From positions 17,013-81,012 of the forward strand of contig NZGS01000068.1 in the NCBI GenBank assembly GCA_002690995.1: DNA of 64,000 bases, given 5' to 3'. Positions 38,334-47,870 of the stretch are shown here, piece by piece. Positions within the stretch are counted from its first letter, which is position 1; each line of letters opens with the position of its first letter. A program made the position numbers and the translations under genes. The notes below the pieces were generated by a model. That model worked only from the letters and a program-made list of their open reading frames with translations, had not been told where the DNA came from and did not search any database. The DNA is from Rhodospirillaceae bacterium (GTDB lineage: Bacteria; Pseudomonadota; Alphaproteobacteria; Thalassobaculales; Thalassobaculaceae).

Positions 38334-39448
38334 AGAAGAGGAGGCGTGAAGGGGGCACGCAATCCAGCCTGCTCTAATCTTGGCAATACATTTTCGATCC
38401 AGTAACGGGCTTCATCGATATAATCTAACCAGGATAATAGTATGCCATCTACCCCCATAGATGAAAGGTCTTGCATTTTTGAAACAATTTGATCTGGGGT
38501 GCCAACAAGTGGATAACCTCCATGTCCGGCCTTGAAATGGAACTTAAATTCATTGAGAACAGACTCGTCGAGTGTTAGCGACTCAATTCCAAAAATATCA
38601 AGCATATTACTCACCGCTACATTGTCACCTTTCTCAATCACATAATGGTTAAGGTACTCCTTTGCTTCCTGTTCTGTTTCCCTGCATACAACATATCCAT
38701 GGATCCAACATTGCGACGATCTCTTTAAATCTAATGCAAGGTTCTTAAGATGGCTAATTTGGGCAGCGTCGCTATCGCGGCTCTTTTGTTTTAGCATCAC
38801 GAAATTCATGTTTGCATGTTTGGCTGAAAACAGTTGCCCGTTCGGCGATGATCCAGCATTCATTATAGGAGGGTAGGGGGTTTGTAGCGGCTTAGGTTGG
38901 CTCCAAAGCGATTTGCCTTGAAAAAAGTCACCCTCAAAATCAAATGCTTCGTCTTCTTGCCAAAGACGCTTTAATAATAGCGTCCACTCTTCAAGATACT
39001 TATATCTGTTCTTATGATCACGCCATTGTGTATCGAACATTTCAAATTCGTTTTTGAACCACCCAGCAACCACATTAAGTGCAAATCGACCATTACTAAT
39101 ATGATCCGCTGTTGCAGCCATTTTAGCGGCTGCAACAGGATGTATTAGAGGGGCATGTATCGTCGCGAACACGGCGCAATGTTCCGTTACAGCGCTTATA
39201 CCCGATGCCCAAGTGAAGCTTTCAAAGGTTTTATTGTTAAAGTTGGTTTCCCCTCCGTAACCTTTCCATCTGCCGACCGGAAGCAAAACCTCCATCCCTG
39301 AGCCATCTACTATTTGTGCGAGCTGTTTATTTTCTGCCCATGTCATGCGCCAGCTGTTTTCGGCTGTAGTTACGGTTGAACCGTGAGAACAATTAAATGC
39401 CATTACGCCAAGTTTCAGCCGGTTTTTGTTAAATAGAGGGTTACCCAT
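38330..39448 (-). CDS. LLM-class monooxygenase resembling RutA/SfnG
   Basis: Flavin-dependent monooxygenase of 372 residues. GYGGETNF followed by ESFTWASGISAVTE, and NGRFALNVVAGWFKNEFEMF, closely follow the RutA (pyrimidine oxygenase) and SfnG (dimethylsulfone monooxygenase) pattern. SQPKPLQTPYPPIMNAGSSPNG is the phosphate-binding region. RutA opens uracil; SfnG cleaves dimethylsulfone. A RidA protein (RutC-like) gene starts about 600 bp away on the other strand, which favours an N-heterocycle, but rutB is missing. Coupled by ATGA overlap to an EamA exporter. Confidence 0.88.
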   Translation of the reverse strand: MGNPLFNKNRLKLGVMAFNCSHGSTVTTAENSWRMTWAENKQLAQIVDGSGMEVLLPVGRWKGYGGETNFNNKTFESFTWASGISAVTEHCAVFATIHAPLIHPVAAAKMAATADHISNGRFALNVVAGWFKNEFEMFDTQWRDHKNRYKYLEEWTLLLKRLWQEDEAFDFEGDFFQGKSLWSQPKPLQTPYPPIMNAGSSPNGQLFSAKHANMNFVMLKQKSRDSDAAQISHLKNLALDLKRSSQCWIHGYVVCRETEQEAKEYLNHYVIEKGDNVAVSNMLDIFGIESLTLDESVLNEFKFHFKAGHGGYPLVGTPDQIVSKMQDLSSMGVDGILLSWLDYIDEARYWIENVLPRLEQAGLRAPFTPPLL

Positions 39449-39579
39449 TAGAAAACCTTCCGCGCACTGAATGTTTATCCAAAAAAAATTACAAGTCTAA
39501 TAATGCCTGATGAAATTTAACTTGAAATAATTCCGCTATATCTTTTTAATATTCTTCCAGTCGGTAATAAAATGAGTCA

Positions 39580-40011
39580 ATGCTTAATGGCTTCGCAATA
39601 ATGGAATTTGATACAAAAATAGCAATTGCTGTTCGGGATGATTTAGCTGTTTGGCAAAAGTTGAATGTTACAGCGTTCATAACTTCTGGCATTACAGGAC
39701 AGCATGGCGCTTTGCTGGGTGATGAATATGAGGATGCTTCAGCGGTCAAATACGCACCCCTACTAATTCAGCCTGTAATAGTGTTGACTTGTGACGATAT
39801 TAAAATGAAAACAATCCACCGAAGGGGGCTGGAACGCGGAGTAAAGTTCTGTTTATACATAGAAGACATGTTTGAGACAGGACATGACAATGCGAATCGT
39901 GCAACCGTAAAAAAAAGAAAGTCAGAAGATCTGCCTATTGTTGGTTTGGGACTAAGAGAAGAGAAAAAATTAGTCGATAAAATTTTTAAAAGTGCAAAAA
40001 TGCATCCCTAA
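39580..40011 (+). CDS. DUF2000-family protein
   Basis: 143-residue cytoplasmic protein of DUF2000. Recognisable parts are KIAIAVRDDLAVWQKLNVTAF at the start, the central YAPLLIQPVIVL and the C-terminal IVGLGLREEKKLVDKI. The family has a peptidyl-tRNA-hydrolase-II-like fold and no established function. An ATG at 39601 is an alternative start. It lies 14 bp before the RidA gene, so the two are almost surely cotranscribed. Confidence 0.82.
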   Translation: MLNGFAIMEFDTKIAIAVRDDLAVWQKLNVTAFITSGITGQHGALLGDEYEDASAVKYAPLLIQPVIVLTCDDIKMKTIHRRGLERGVKFCLYIEDMFETGHDNANRATVKKRKSEDLPIVGLGLREEKKLVDKIFKSAKMHP

Positions 40012-40025
40012 TATCGGAAGATTCC

Positions 40026-40490
40026 ATGAATATAGAAAAACGTTTAGAAGAACTAAAAATTATCTTGCCGAAGTCTTCGCCCCCGGCTGGTGCTTATGCA
40101 AAAGCGGTGATTTTGGATGGTTATGCTCACTTATCCGGTCAAGGCCCGCGTGACAATGATGGTAAGCCATTAACTGGACAGGTCCCAACGGACTTATCTG
40201 TAGATGAAGCCATCTTAGCGGCTCGAAATGTTGGCCTATACACTCTAGTTGCGCTTCAGGATGCTATTGTGTCACTAGATAGGGTTGAGCAAGTCGTCAG
40301 GACATTTGGCATGGTAAACGCGGCCCCAGGATTTACGGAACATCCTCGGGTAATCGATGGATTTTCTAACTTATTTATTGACGTTTTTGGAGAGAAGGGC
40401 CGAGGTGCTCGTTCGGCAGTGGGAATGAGTTCGTTACCCTTTAATATCCCTGTAGAAGTTGAAATTACAATAAAGATCCTGGCGGAATGA
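40026..40490 (+). CDS. RidA-family enamine/imine deaminase
   Basis: 154-residue YjgF/RidA-like protein that hydrolyses reactive enamines, or in RutC releases an aminoacrylate intermediate. AYAKAVILDGYAHLSGQGPRD and the conserved arginine in RGARSAVGMSSLPFNIPVEVE mark a catalytically competent member. It follows DUF2000 closely and lies near a RutA-like monooxygenase. A general metabolite-repair role is equally possible. Confidence 0.9.
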   Translation: MNIEKRLEELKIILPKSSPPAGAYAKAVILDGYAHLSGQGPRDNDGKPLTGQVPTDLSVDEAILAARNVGLYTLVALQDAIVSLDRVEQVVRTFGMVNAAPGFTEHPRVIDGFSNLFIDVFGEKGRGARSAVGMSSLPFNIPVEVEITIKILAE

Positions 40491-40510
40491 AGTTTTTTTC
40501 GGATGTGGGT

Positions 40511-41467
40511 TTAAGCATTGCTTACGATATTTGCTTGGCTAAGTGATCGTTCCCGATAAAGCGTATATAGGCCGGCTCCAATAATAAGTAACATTCCGAT
40601 AGCGCCGTGAAAAGTTGGGATTTCATTCCATATAATGAAACCCAAAACGACTGAAAGCGGAAGTGCGGTGTACTCAAACGGGGCAATCAAGGTTGCTTGT
40701 CCAAGGCGATAGGATTGGCTTAGAAGATAGCTTCCAATACCACTCAGTAGGCCGCACGATAAAAGGATCCAGAGATGTTCTGTTTTAGGAACCACCCAGG
40801 CCCTTAGAAGAAATTCAAGACTGGAGTGACCCGAACCGGAAAACCTGCCATCACCGATCAAGATGCCGATTACTATGCTCGTAACTATCATTGTTGCCTG
40901 CATGTAAAAACCCATGGTCGAAGCTTTATCGGTCTTACCGATCTTTCTAGTAATCGTTTGCATAGAGGCATACGAAAGGGCGGCAGCCAGTGGTAAGAGA
41001 CTTGACCAGTCGAAAACTGCCCGGCCGGGTTGTATCATTAACACTACTCCAGCAAGACCAATAATGATGGCGGCCCAACGGCGGAGTCCCACCTGTTCAC
41101 CTAAAATAGGTATGGATAGAAGGGTGATAAATAAAGGGGCCACAAAAAAGATGGCTATTGCTTCTGCATATGGCATCGCTGCAACCGCCATGAATAGTGA
41201 TAAATTTGCTACAATCAATAAACCCGCTCTTAATAAGTGCCAGCTTAGATGTCTAGTTTTAAGAAGTTGAAACCCACCTTCCCACTTGATGATAAAAAAG
41301 ATTATAAGTATCGCTATAATGCTTCTTATAAGCATTATTTGATGCAGGGCATAGTCTGGACTAAGCCATTTAACCGTGCAATCTTGCAGTGTTACAACTA
41401 ACATCCCTATTAAAATACAATAGATGCCATTGATATTATCCGTTGATGTGTCTTTCTGTTTCACCAT
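40511..41467 (-). CDS. EamA/DMT-family transporter
   Basis: Ten-helix exporter-type protein of 318 residues. The first EamA repeat has the characteristic FVAPLFITLLSIPILGEQVGLRRW, the second ends EYTALPLSVVLGFIIWNEIPTF. MPYAEAIAIFF suggests the RhaT/S-adenosylmethionine-carrier-like subgroup. Convergent with the ridA-like gene, 20 bp apart. Substrate unknown. Confidence 0.88.
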   Translation of the reverse strand: MVKQKDTSTDNINGIYCILIGMLVVTLQDCTVKWLSPDYALHQIMLIRSIIAILIIFFIIKWEGGFQLLKTRHLSWHLLRAGLLIVANLSLFMAVAAMPYAEAIAIFFVAPLFITLLSIPILGEQVGLRRWAAIIIGLAGVVLMIQPGRAVFDWSSLLPLAAALSYASMQTITRKIGKTDKASTMGFYMQATMIVTSIVIGILIGDGRFSGSGHSSLEFLLRAWVVPKTEHLWILLSCGLLSGIGSYLLSQSYRLGQATLIAPFEYTALPLSVVLGFIIWNEIPTFHGAIGMLLIIGAGLYTLYRERSLSQANIVSNA

Positions 41468-41701
41468 GGCAAAGTATCATTTTTCAAGATTTCTAGAATT
41501 GTTGGTAGATGTTCTAAGAGAGAAAAAGCTATCACCCATATTTCTTTCAGCAAGGAAAATATCGTCTCTGTGTATTAAATCCTATTGTTCAGATGTCTGA
41601 TGATGTTAACCTCTATCAGAAAATAGGAATGTCGATGTCGACCTTTTTAAATTAAACAGGCAGACTAGAGATCTTTCTTATCTAACTGGGAGTTTAAATA
41701 A

Positions 41702-42094
41702 ATGTCTACGAGAGAAAACGGACGAAAGATTTTGGCGGACGTTTTGGGTGCGGATTATCTTGAAGCACGTGACAAAGGTACAAATTCTTTCAATGGGCCT
41801 TTAAGGGAATTTTCAGAAACAGCAGCTTTCGGCATGGTATGGAGTCGTCCGGGGCTTGAGAAGAAATTTAGAAGTATGCTCTGCTTGGCCATGTTAACAG
41901 CTTTAAATAGGCCTCACGAACTTTCTCTTCATTTACAAAGTGCAATCAATAATGGTTGTACTGTCGAGGAAATCAGGGAAACTTTACTGCACACGGTGCC
42001 ATATTGCGGGATTCCGGCCACGCTAGACGCAATCAAAGTGGCGGAAGAATTTCTGACAGAAAAGGGTCTTCTCTCGTCGGAAAGCACAGATTAA
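41702..42094 (+). CDS. Carboxymuconolactone-decarboxylase-family protein
   Basis: 130-residue all-helical protein like PcaC. EFSETAAFGMVWSRPGLEKKFRSMLCLAMLTALNRPHELSLHLQ with EIRETLLHTVPYCGIPATLDA is the usual family pattern. It lacks the AhpD CxxC redox pair, so a decarboxylase or related role fits better than a peroxidase adaptor. It is 58 bp upstream of hyuA and likely leads that operon. Confidence 0.9.
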   Translation: MSTRENGRKILADVLGADYLEARDKGTNSFNGPLREFSETAAFGMVWSRPGLEKKFRSMLCLAMLTALNRPHELSLHLQSAINNGCTVEEIRETLLHTVPYCGIPATLDAIKVAEEFLTEKGLLSSESTD

Positions 42095-42152
42095 TTTTTC
42101 GTATAACACCATATGAAATTAGAAAGCGAACATATTTTTTTAGGAGGCCAAA

Positions 42153-44240
42153 ATGAGCTGGCGAATTGGTGTTGATATTGGAGGTACGTTCACTGATGTT
42201 GCAGTGGTAAATGAAAAAGATGGTACTATTGGGGTCACAAAGGTTTCATCAACGCCAGGCAATTTTGGACAGGCGGTACTAACAGCTTTGGAACAAGCGC
42301 TTAGTAAATTCGATATAGAAGTAGATAGAGTAAATTTGTTAGCACATGCAACAACCGTTGTTACAAACGCTATTCTAGAAGAAAAAGGAGCGAAGGTTGG
42401 TTTGATTGCTTCTCGAGGCTTTCGCGACGTTCTGGAACTAAGAAGATCTGCCAGGGCAGATTTGTATGATCTATTCCAAGACCCGCCTTCTACATTGGTA
42501 CAACGGCGCAACCGCCTAGAGGTTACTGAAAGAATTGGAGCTAATGGAGAGGTTGTTATTCCGTTAGCTGAAGATGAAATTGCTGAACTGGTTGTTAAAC
42601 TCAAAGCATCTAAAGTTGAAGCGATTGCTATTTCGCTTCTCTTCTCCTTTCTAAATGACGAGCACGAGGCATTATTAGGTCGACGTTTACGGGCGGCATT
42701 ACCCGGTATACCAATCTTTTTATCCTCTGAAGTGTTGCCAGAAATCAGGGAGTTTGAGCGTACCAGTACCACTGCGATTTGCGCTTACGTTGGCCCAATT
42801 CTTTCATCGTATCTGCAACGTCTAAAAGGCGCTATAACCAGTAAAGGACTTCCAGCACCATACATTATGGGATCTGGAGGTGGTTTATTTGAGATTGAGG
42901 AAAGTTTAAAGATGCCAGCAATGGCCGCTGAGTCGGGCCCTGCTGCAGGAGTTATAGCTGCTGCTCTTGCTGGCAAACAAATTGATAGATCAAAACTCTT
43001 ATCATTCGATATGGGAGGGACAACCGCCAAGGCTAGCCTCATACAAGACGGGATTATTGAAACAACGCCCGAATATGAGGTTGGGGGCGAGGGAAGTGGG
43101 AGCCGATGGTTGCATGGAACGGGGCACCCCATAAGAGTCCCTGTTATAGATTTAGCTGAAGTGAGCGCAGGTGGTGGAAGCATTGCCTGGATGGACCCGG
43201 CTGGATCACTTAGGGTAGGCCCAAAAAGTGCTGGGGCAGTACCCGGACCAGTTTGCTACGATAGAGGTGGTTCAGAGCCAACAGTTACAGATGCCAATCT
43301 TATTCTTGGCAGGCTTGACTCAACTACTCTTTTGGGCGGAGACCTCTTAATCGATTTTTCAAAAGCGGAGCAGGCAATTAAGGAAAAGATCGCCGATCCT
43401 TTAGATGTTTCAATCGAACAAGCAGCTTCGTCGATAATCCAGATCGTAAACAATTCAATGAGTGAAGCACTCAGAATAGTTTCTGTTGAGAGAGGACATG
43501 ACGCACGAGAATTCGCGCTAATTTGTTTCGGGGGGGCGGGTCCTCTGCACGCGGCCGCCCTTGCAGAAGAATTACAAATAAAAGAGGTTGTAGTTCCTCC
43601 AATCCCTGGGGCATTCTCGGCTCTAGGATTAATTGGTTCAGATATAAGTCGCGATTATGGGAAAACTTTGTTTTCAATATTAGATGAGACAGAGCCCAAT
43701 ACTCTTGAAGCAAGCTATATAGAATTAGAAAAAAGCGCGAGAGAGATGCTTTCCAAAACTAATGTTTCTGAAGAAAACTGGATTTTAAGACGAAGCATGG
43801 ATGTTCGATATGTTAGACAGGCATACGAATTGAACATTGACGTATCTAATCCAATCACGTCTCAAAACTTTTCTGCTCTGCCCGAGCTGTTCCATGAAAA
43901 ACATGCGACCACTTATGGGCATGCCAATAAAGAGGAGCGGATACAAATAGTTACATTGCGTCTTTCTGCAAAGGCAAAACTCCCTGAATTAAAAATACAG
44001 CAAAGCACAAAAACGGATTCGGCAGTTACGACTAAAAAACGGTTCAGAGAAGTATGGTTTGAAAAAACTGGGAAAATTACAACGGCGGTCTTTGATAGAG
44101 CAAACATTCAACTTGGAACAACTATAGAGGGCCCTGCCATAGTTGAGTCATTAGAATCAACTCTTGTAATTCCGCCAGATTGGACTGCACTAATGGACAC
44201 CAATGGTTTTATTATACTTTCCTTTGCGAGGTTCAATTAA
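42153..44240 (+). CDS. hyuA: Hydantoinase/oxoprolinase subunit A
   Basis: ATP-dependent cyclic-amide or ketone-activating enzyme subunit of 695 residues, ASKHA fold. VDIGGTFTDVAVV (7-19) is the phosphate-binding loop; LLAHATTVVTNAILE and SFDMGGTTAKASLI are further nucleotide-site motifs; ICFGGAGPLHAAALAEEL is near residue 455. Pairs with HyuB. GAGGAG-like AGGAGG lies eight bases upstream. The family acts on hydantoins, 5-oxoproline, acetone or acetophenone, so the substrate cannot be named. The following hyuB ATG begins immediately at the next base after its stop. Confidence 0.93.
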   Translation: MSWRIGVDIGGTFTDVAVVNEKDGTIGVTKVSSTPGNFGQAVLTALEQALSKFDIEVDRVNLLAHATTVVTNAILEEKGAKVGLIASRGFRDVLELRRSARADLYDLFQDPPSTLVQRRNRLEVTERIGANGEVVIPLAEDEIAELVVKLKASKVEAIAISLLFSFLNDEHEALLGRRLRAALPGIPIFLSSEVLPEIREFERTSTTAICAYVGPILSSYLQRLKGAITSKGLPAPYIMGSGGGLFEIEESLKMPAMAAESGPAAGVIAAALAGKQIDRSKLLSFDMGGTTAKASLIQDGIIETTPEYEVGGEGSGSRWLHGTGHPIRVPVIDLAEVSAGGGSIAWMDPAGSLRVGPKSAGAVPGPVCYDRGGSEPTVTDANLILGRLDSTTLLGGDLLIDFSKAEQAIKEKIADPLDVSIEQAASSIIQIVNNSMSEALRIVSVERGHDAREFALICFGGAGPLHAAALAEELQIKEVVVPPIPGAFSALGLIGSDISRDYGKTLFSILDETEPNTLEASYIELEKSAREMLSKTNVSEENWILRRSMDVRYVRQAYELNIDVSNPITSQNFSALPELFHEKHATTYGHANKEERIQIVTLRLSAKAKLPELKIQQSTKTDSAVTTKKRFREVWFEKTGKITTAVFDRANIQLGTTIEGPAIVESLESTLVIPPDWTALMDTNGFIILSFARFN

Positions 44241-45968
44241 ATGGTTAATAAGAGAGAGGATCAAGCTTTTTCAGACCCTGCCACTTTTGTTGTCATTAAA
44301 AATAGTTTGTACGCTGCGGCAGAAGAGATGAAGGTAGTTTTAGCTAAAACTGCCTACTCTCCGATATTGAAAGTTGCGGGTGATTATTCGTGCGGTATTT
44401 TTGATATATCTGGGCAGATGGTTGCTCAAGGGCCCGATCTGCCTATTCATTTAGGTTCTATGCCTGACGCAGTAAAGGCTGTCGTTTCTGCCTTCGAAAC
44501 TTTTGAAGAAGGCGATGTTTTTATCCATAATGACCCATATTTTGGCGGAAGCCACTTGCCAGATGTGAATGTGGTTTCACCTGCATTTTACAAGGATAAA
44601 CTGATTGGGTTTGCTTGCATCAGAGCACACTGGCCGGACGTGGGTAGTGCTTCACCCGGCAGTTATGGCGCTGTTACTGAAATATATGGTGAAGGGCTCA
44701 GGCTGCCACCGGTTAAACTCTACTCTAAAGGATTGCTCAATAAAGATGTAGACGCCATCATTTTTGCCAATGTGAGAACACCAGATGAAAGAAGGGGAGA
44801 CCTAGGTGCTCAGATTGCCGCTAATCGGAGGGCAACAGAACGTCTCGGAGCGTTGGCGGATAAATACGGTGTCGACGTCTTAGTTACAACTATGGCCGAA
44901 GTCCTGAACTATTCAGAGAAAATGATGCGTACGCTTTTGGCACGGCTTCCCGATGGCAACTCAACATTCGAAGATTTTTGCGATGGAGATGGGGTTATTG
45001 AAGAAGGAGACGCAGAAGACCAAACATTTCAAATTAAAATGACAGTTGAAAAGACAGGAGAGCATATATCGGTGGATTTTTCTGGCACCGACAATGCTGT
45101 AGCCGGTCCTATGAATGCACCCCTTTCTGTTACTGCCTCTGGTGTTTTCTGTGCTCTTAAAACAATAATAGATCCGGATGGATTGATCCCCCCTAACTCT
45201 GGTTGTTGGAGGACAATAACCGTTAGTGCGCCAAAAGGGTGCGTCTTGAATGCTGAGTTTCCATCGCCTGTTGTCTACGCTAACCATGAAATTTCGCACC
45301 GCGTTTGTGATATGACCTTTGGGGCCGTCGCAGAGTTTTGGCCCAACAACACAATGGCATGCAGTCAAGGTACTTCGGCAGTTGTTACGTTTGGAGGGGA
45401 AGACCCGAGAAATAAACAGCGATACGTAAGTTATGAAACTATTAAGGGAGGGTTTGGAGCACGTCCCAACAAAGACGGCATCAATGCAATTGCCAGTGGT
45501 ATATCTAACACAATGAATACGCCAATTGAGATACTCGAAATGAGTTTTCCTGTAAGAGTTGATGAGTATGTTCTTGTGACTGATAGTGGGGGAGCTGGTC
45601 GCTTTAGAGGTGGTTTGGGAGCAAGTCGAACTTGGACTGTTCTAGATCATAAAGCACGAGCATCAGCTTGCTTAGAACGAACTAAATCGGCGCCTTTTGG
45701 ACTTTCGGGTGGAAAGCCCGGAATAGCCGCAAAAATTTGGACAGAGGCTCCCAACGGTGATAAAGGCATCGCTCCTGGAAAAGGTGGCTTCGACGTTCCA
45801 AACGGCGGTCAAATTCATCTCAGAGTCCCGGGTTCAGGTGGGTTTGGGGATCCGTCCGAGCGCGATATAAATGCGATCAAAGAAGATGTATTAGATGGGT
45901 ATATAAGTGAAGAAGCCGCGGCGACGCATTACGGCGTAAAAAATATCTGGCATTTAATAGATAAATAG
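44241..45968 (+). CDS. hyuB: Hydantoinase subunit B
   Basis: Partner of HyuA, 575 residues. DYSCGIFDISGQMVAQGPDLPIHLGSMP near residue 50 and HNDPYFGGSHLPDV near 97 are family signatures and hold likely metal ligands; GGFGARPNKDG and GAGRFRGGLG follow toward the C-terminus. No gap to hyuA, so the two subunits are made in step. The run CMD-hyuA-hyuB-cupin-M20 on one strand suggests a catabolic operon ending in an amide or hippurate-like hydrolysis. Confidence 0.93.
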   Translation: MVNKREDQAFSDPATFVVIKNSLYAAAEEMKVVLAKTAYSPILKVAGDYSCGIFDISGQMVAQGPDLPIHLGSMPDAVKAVVSAFETFEEGDVFIHNDPYFGGSHLPDVNVVSPAFYKDKLIGFACIRAHWPDVGSASPGSYGAVTEIYGEGLRLPPVKLYSKGLLNKDVDAIIFANVRTPDERRGDLGAQIAANRRATERLGALADKYGVDVLVTTMAEVLNYSEKMMRTLLARLPDGNSTFEDFCDGDGVIEEGDAEDQTFQIKMTVEKTGEHISVDFSGTDNAVAGPMNAPLSVTASGVFCALKTIIDPDGLIPPNSGCWRTITVSAPKGCVLNAEFPSPVVYANHEISHRVCDMTFGAVAEFWPNNTMACSQGTSAVVTFGGEDPRNKQRYVSYETIKGGFGARPNKDGINAIASGISNTMNTPIEILEMSFPVRVDEYVLVTDSGGAGRFRGGLGASRTWTVLDHKARASACLERTKSAPFGLSGGKPGIAAKIWTEAPNGDKGIAPGKGGFDVPNGGQIHLRVPGSGGFGDPSERDINAIKEDVLDGYISEEAAATHYGVKNIWHLIDK

Positions 45969-46020
45969 ATTGTATCAAAAGGTGTTTAGGTTTTAGTCTA
46001 ATGCGGTTAATTGAAAAAAT

Positions 46021-46056
46021 CTGAAACTGAAACTGAAACTGAAACTGAGACTGAGG
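46021..46056 (+). repeat. Hexanucleotide tandem repeat (CTGAAA) before the cupin gene
   Basis: Six tandem 6-bp units: CTGAAA four times exactly, then CTGAGA and CTGAGG. It lies between hyuB and the cupin gene and ends 9 bases before the TTG start; the last unit supplies most of the GAGGAG ribosome site. Pure bacterial microsatellites of this kind are uncommon outside phase-variable loci. Confidence 0.9.
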
Positions 46057-46065
46057 AGTGAGAAG

Positions 46066-46629
46066 TTGTTTGAATTAGAACAATTTTGCTTGGATTGCCG
46101 AAAGGCGATGAAGGAAACAGATCCGCAACGTGCGGTAAGAGAAATCGTTGCTCGCGAAGTGGCAGATCCCATCAGTCTTATGAAAGCAATTGGAGAACCA
46201 GAGCGTGCTGGTGTAAATACCCTGCATAGATCGGACGATCTTACGGTTTTGAATTTGATATGGGGGCCGGAGATGTCTTTAATGCCCCACGACCATAATA
46301 TGTGGGCTGTGATAGGCATCTATGATGGGAGAGAAGAGAACACATTTTACAGAAGATCTCCAGATGATGGTCTAACAAAATTGGGGCTAAAAGTAATGGA
46401 AGCGAAAGACTGCAGCTTTTTAGACGAGACCGCGATCCACGGTGTCTATAACCCACTCTCAAAATTGACTAGTGCGTTACACGTTTACGGCGGGGATTTT
46501 TTTGGAGCGCCTCGAAGCGAATGGGATCCCGACACGTATAAGGAAGCTCCTTACGATGTAGAAAAAAATGTTGGACTTTTCGAGCTGTCAAACAAGCGTT
46601 GGGAAGAACTTCAGATGGAAAACAACTGA
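46066..46629 (+). CDS. Cysteine-dioxygenase-like cupin protein
   Basis: 187-residue cupin. LMPHDHNMWAVIGIYDG has the HxH metal pair, and a third histidine lies in ETAIHGVYNP; SALHVYGGDFFGAPRSEWD ends the barrel. This matches cysteine-dioxygenase-type iron enzymes that oxidise thiols such as cysteine or 3-mercaptopropionate. The TTG start with GAGGAG upstream is my choice, as no ATG is nearby upstream. It is the fourth gene of the hyu run and 25 bp before the M20 hydrolase. Confidence 0.83.
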   Translation: MFELEQFCLDCRKAMKETDPQRAVREIVAREVADPISLMKAIGEPERAGVNTLHRSDDLTVLNLIWGPEMSLMPHDHNMWAVIGIYDGREENTFYRRSPDDGLTKLGLKVMEAKDCSFLDETAIHGVYNPLSKLTSALHVYGGDFFGAPRSEWDPDTYKEAPYDVEKNVGLFELSNKRWEELQMENN

Positions 46630-46654
46630 TTAGAAAGTTGGAGCCACTCTAGCG

Positions 46655-47824
46655 ATGCCAATTGTAAACAGGATAGCAGAATTCGAAGCAGAATTAATTG
46701 AATGGCGCCATCAATTACATAAGTTTCCTGAATTAGGTTTCGAGGAACACCAGACGGCTGAATTTATCGCTGAAAAGCTTAATCAATTGGGACTTGAAGT
46801 TAATAGAGGATTAGCTGGTACCGGTGTGGTTGCTACGCTAACGGTTGGTTCGGGAAATGGGCCTAAAATAGGTTTGAGAGCAGACATGGATGCCTTGCCG
46901 ATCCTGGAGCGTTCCGAATTCGAGCATGCGTCAAAAAAACCTGGCGTGATGCATGCTTGTGGCCACGATGGTCATACAACAATGCTTTTAGGTGCAGCAA
47001 AATATCTTGCGGAAACTAAAAATTTTGATGGTACTGTTCAATTCATATTTCAGCCTGCCGAGGAAGGTAAAGGTGGCGGTGAAAAGATGATTGCAGACGG
47101 CCTGTTTGAGTTGTTCCCAGTGGATGAAGTCTATGGAATGCACAATATCCCGGGTATCAAAGTTGGAGAATTTGCAGTTTGTCCTGGGCCTATTATGGCC
47201 GCTAGGGATAATTTTGAGGTTTTTGTTAAAGGACGGGGGTCGCATGCGGCTATGCCGCATCAGGGAGTAGACCCGGTAGTCGTTGGGTCTCATATAGTAT
47301 TGGCCCTGCAGACTATTACAAGCAGAAATATGGATCCTCAAAAATCTCTTGTGGTAAGTGTTACACAATTTCATGCGGGTGAGGCATTTAATATTATTCC
47401 TGACGAAATTATACTTAGAGGGACTTGCCGAGTTCTAGATCCTCAAATACAAGAAACGCTTCCAGAGAGGCTTGGACGCATCGTGGATGGAGTCGCATCA
47501 ACATTTGGAGCAAAAGCGGAGCTCGTCTATCACAAGGGTTACCCCGCCACTGTAAACTCCCAACAAGCTTCAGAGTTTTGTGCTGAAGTAGCGAAAGAGA
47601 TAGCAGGCTCTAATGAGGCTGTCGATTTAAAGCCGGCACCGTCAATGGGCGCTGAAGACTTTTCCTATATGTTGCAGAAGAAGCCGGGTTGCTACATTTG
47701 GACGGGCAACGGCGATACTGCCGGTCTACATCATCCAGAGTATGATTTCAATGATGAAACAATCGCGGTTGGTGCTAGTTATTGGGCTAGATTAGTGGAG
47801 AAAAGGTTACCTAAATCTCCTTAA
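46655..47824 (+). CDS. M20-family amidohydrolase (hippurate-hydrolase-like)
   Basis: Metal-dependent amidohydrolase of 389 residues. Metal motifs are HACGHDGHTTMLL near residue 106 and QPAEEGKGGG near 136; the lid-domain GRGSHAAMPHQGVDPV follows and SMGAEDFSYM carries the last ligand. Typical substrates are N-acyl amino acids or hippurate. It closes the hyu run and would liberate an amino acid from an amide product, if the run is one pathway (inference). Confidence 0.92.
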   Translation: MPIVNRIAEFEAELIEWRHQLHKFPELGFEEHQTAEFIAEKLNQLGLEVNRGLAGTGVVATLTVGSGNGPKIGLRADMDALPILERSEFEHASKKPGVMHACGHDGHTTMLLGAAKYLAETKNFDGTVQFIFQPAEEGKGGGEKMIADGLFELFPVDEVYGMHNIPGIKVGEFAVCPGPIMAARDNFEVFVKGRGSHAAMPHQGVDPVVVGSHIVLALQTITSRNMDPQKSLVVSVTQFHAGEAFNIIPDEIILRGTCRVLDPQIQETLPERLGRIVDGVASTFGAKAELVYHKGYPATVNSQQASEFCAEVAKEIAGSNEAVDLKPAPSMGAEDFSYMLQKKPGCYIWTGNGDTAGLHHPEYDFNDETIAVGASYWARLVEKRLPKSP

Positions 47825-47870
47825 TAATATAAATCATAGTCAAGGCAGTTATTGCAAAAGCAACGCAAAA

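Noticed and set aside
46021-46056. CRISPR or larger satellite array
   Set aside because: It is a simple 6-bp microsatellite without spacers; no CRISPR repeats or cas genes occur anywhere in the window.
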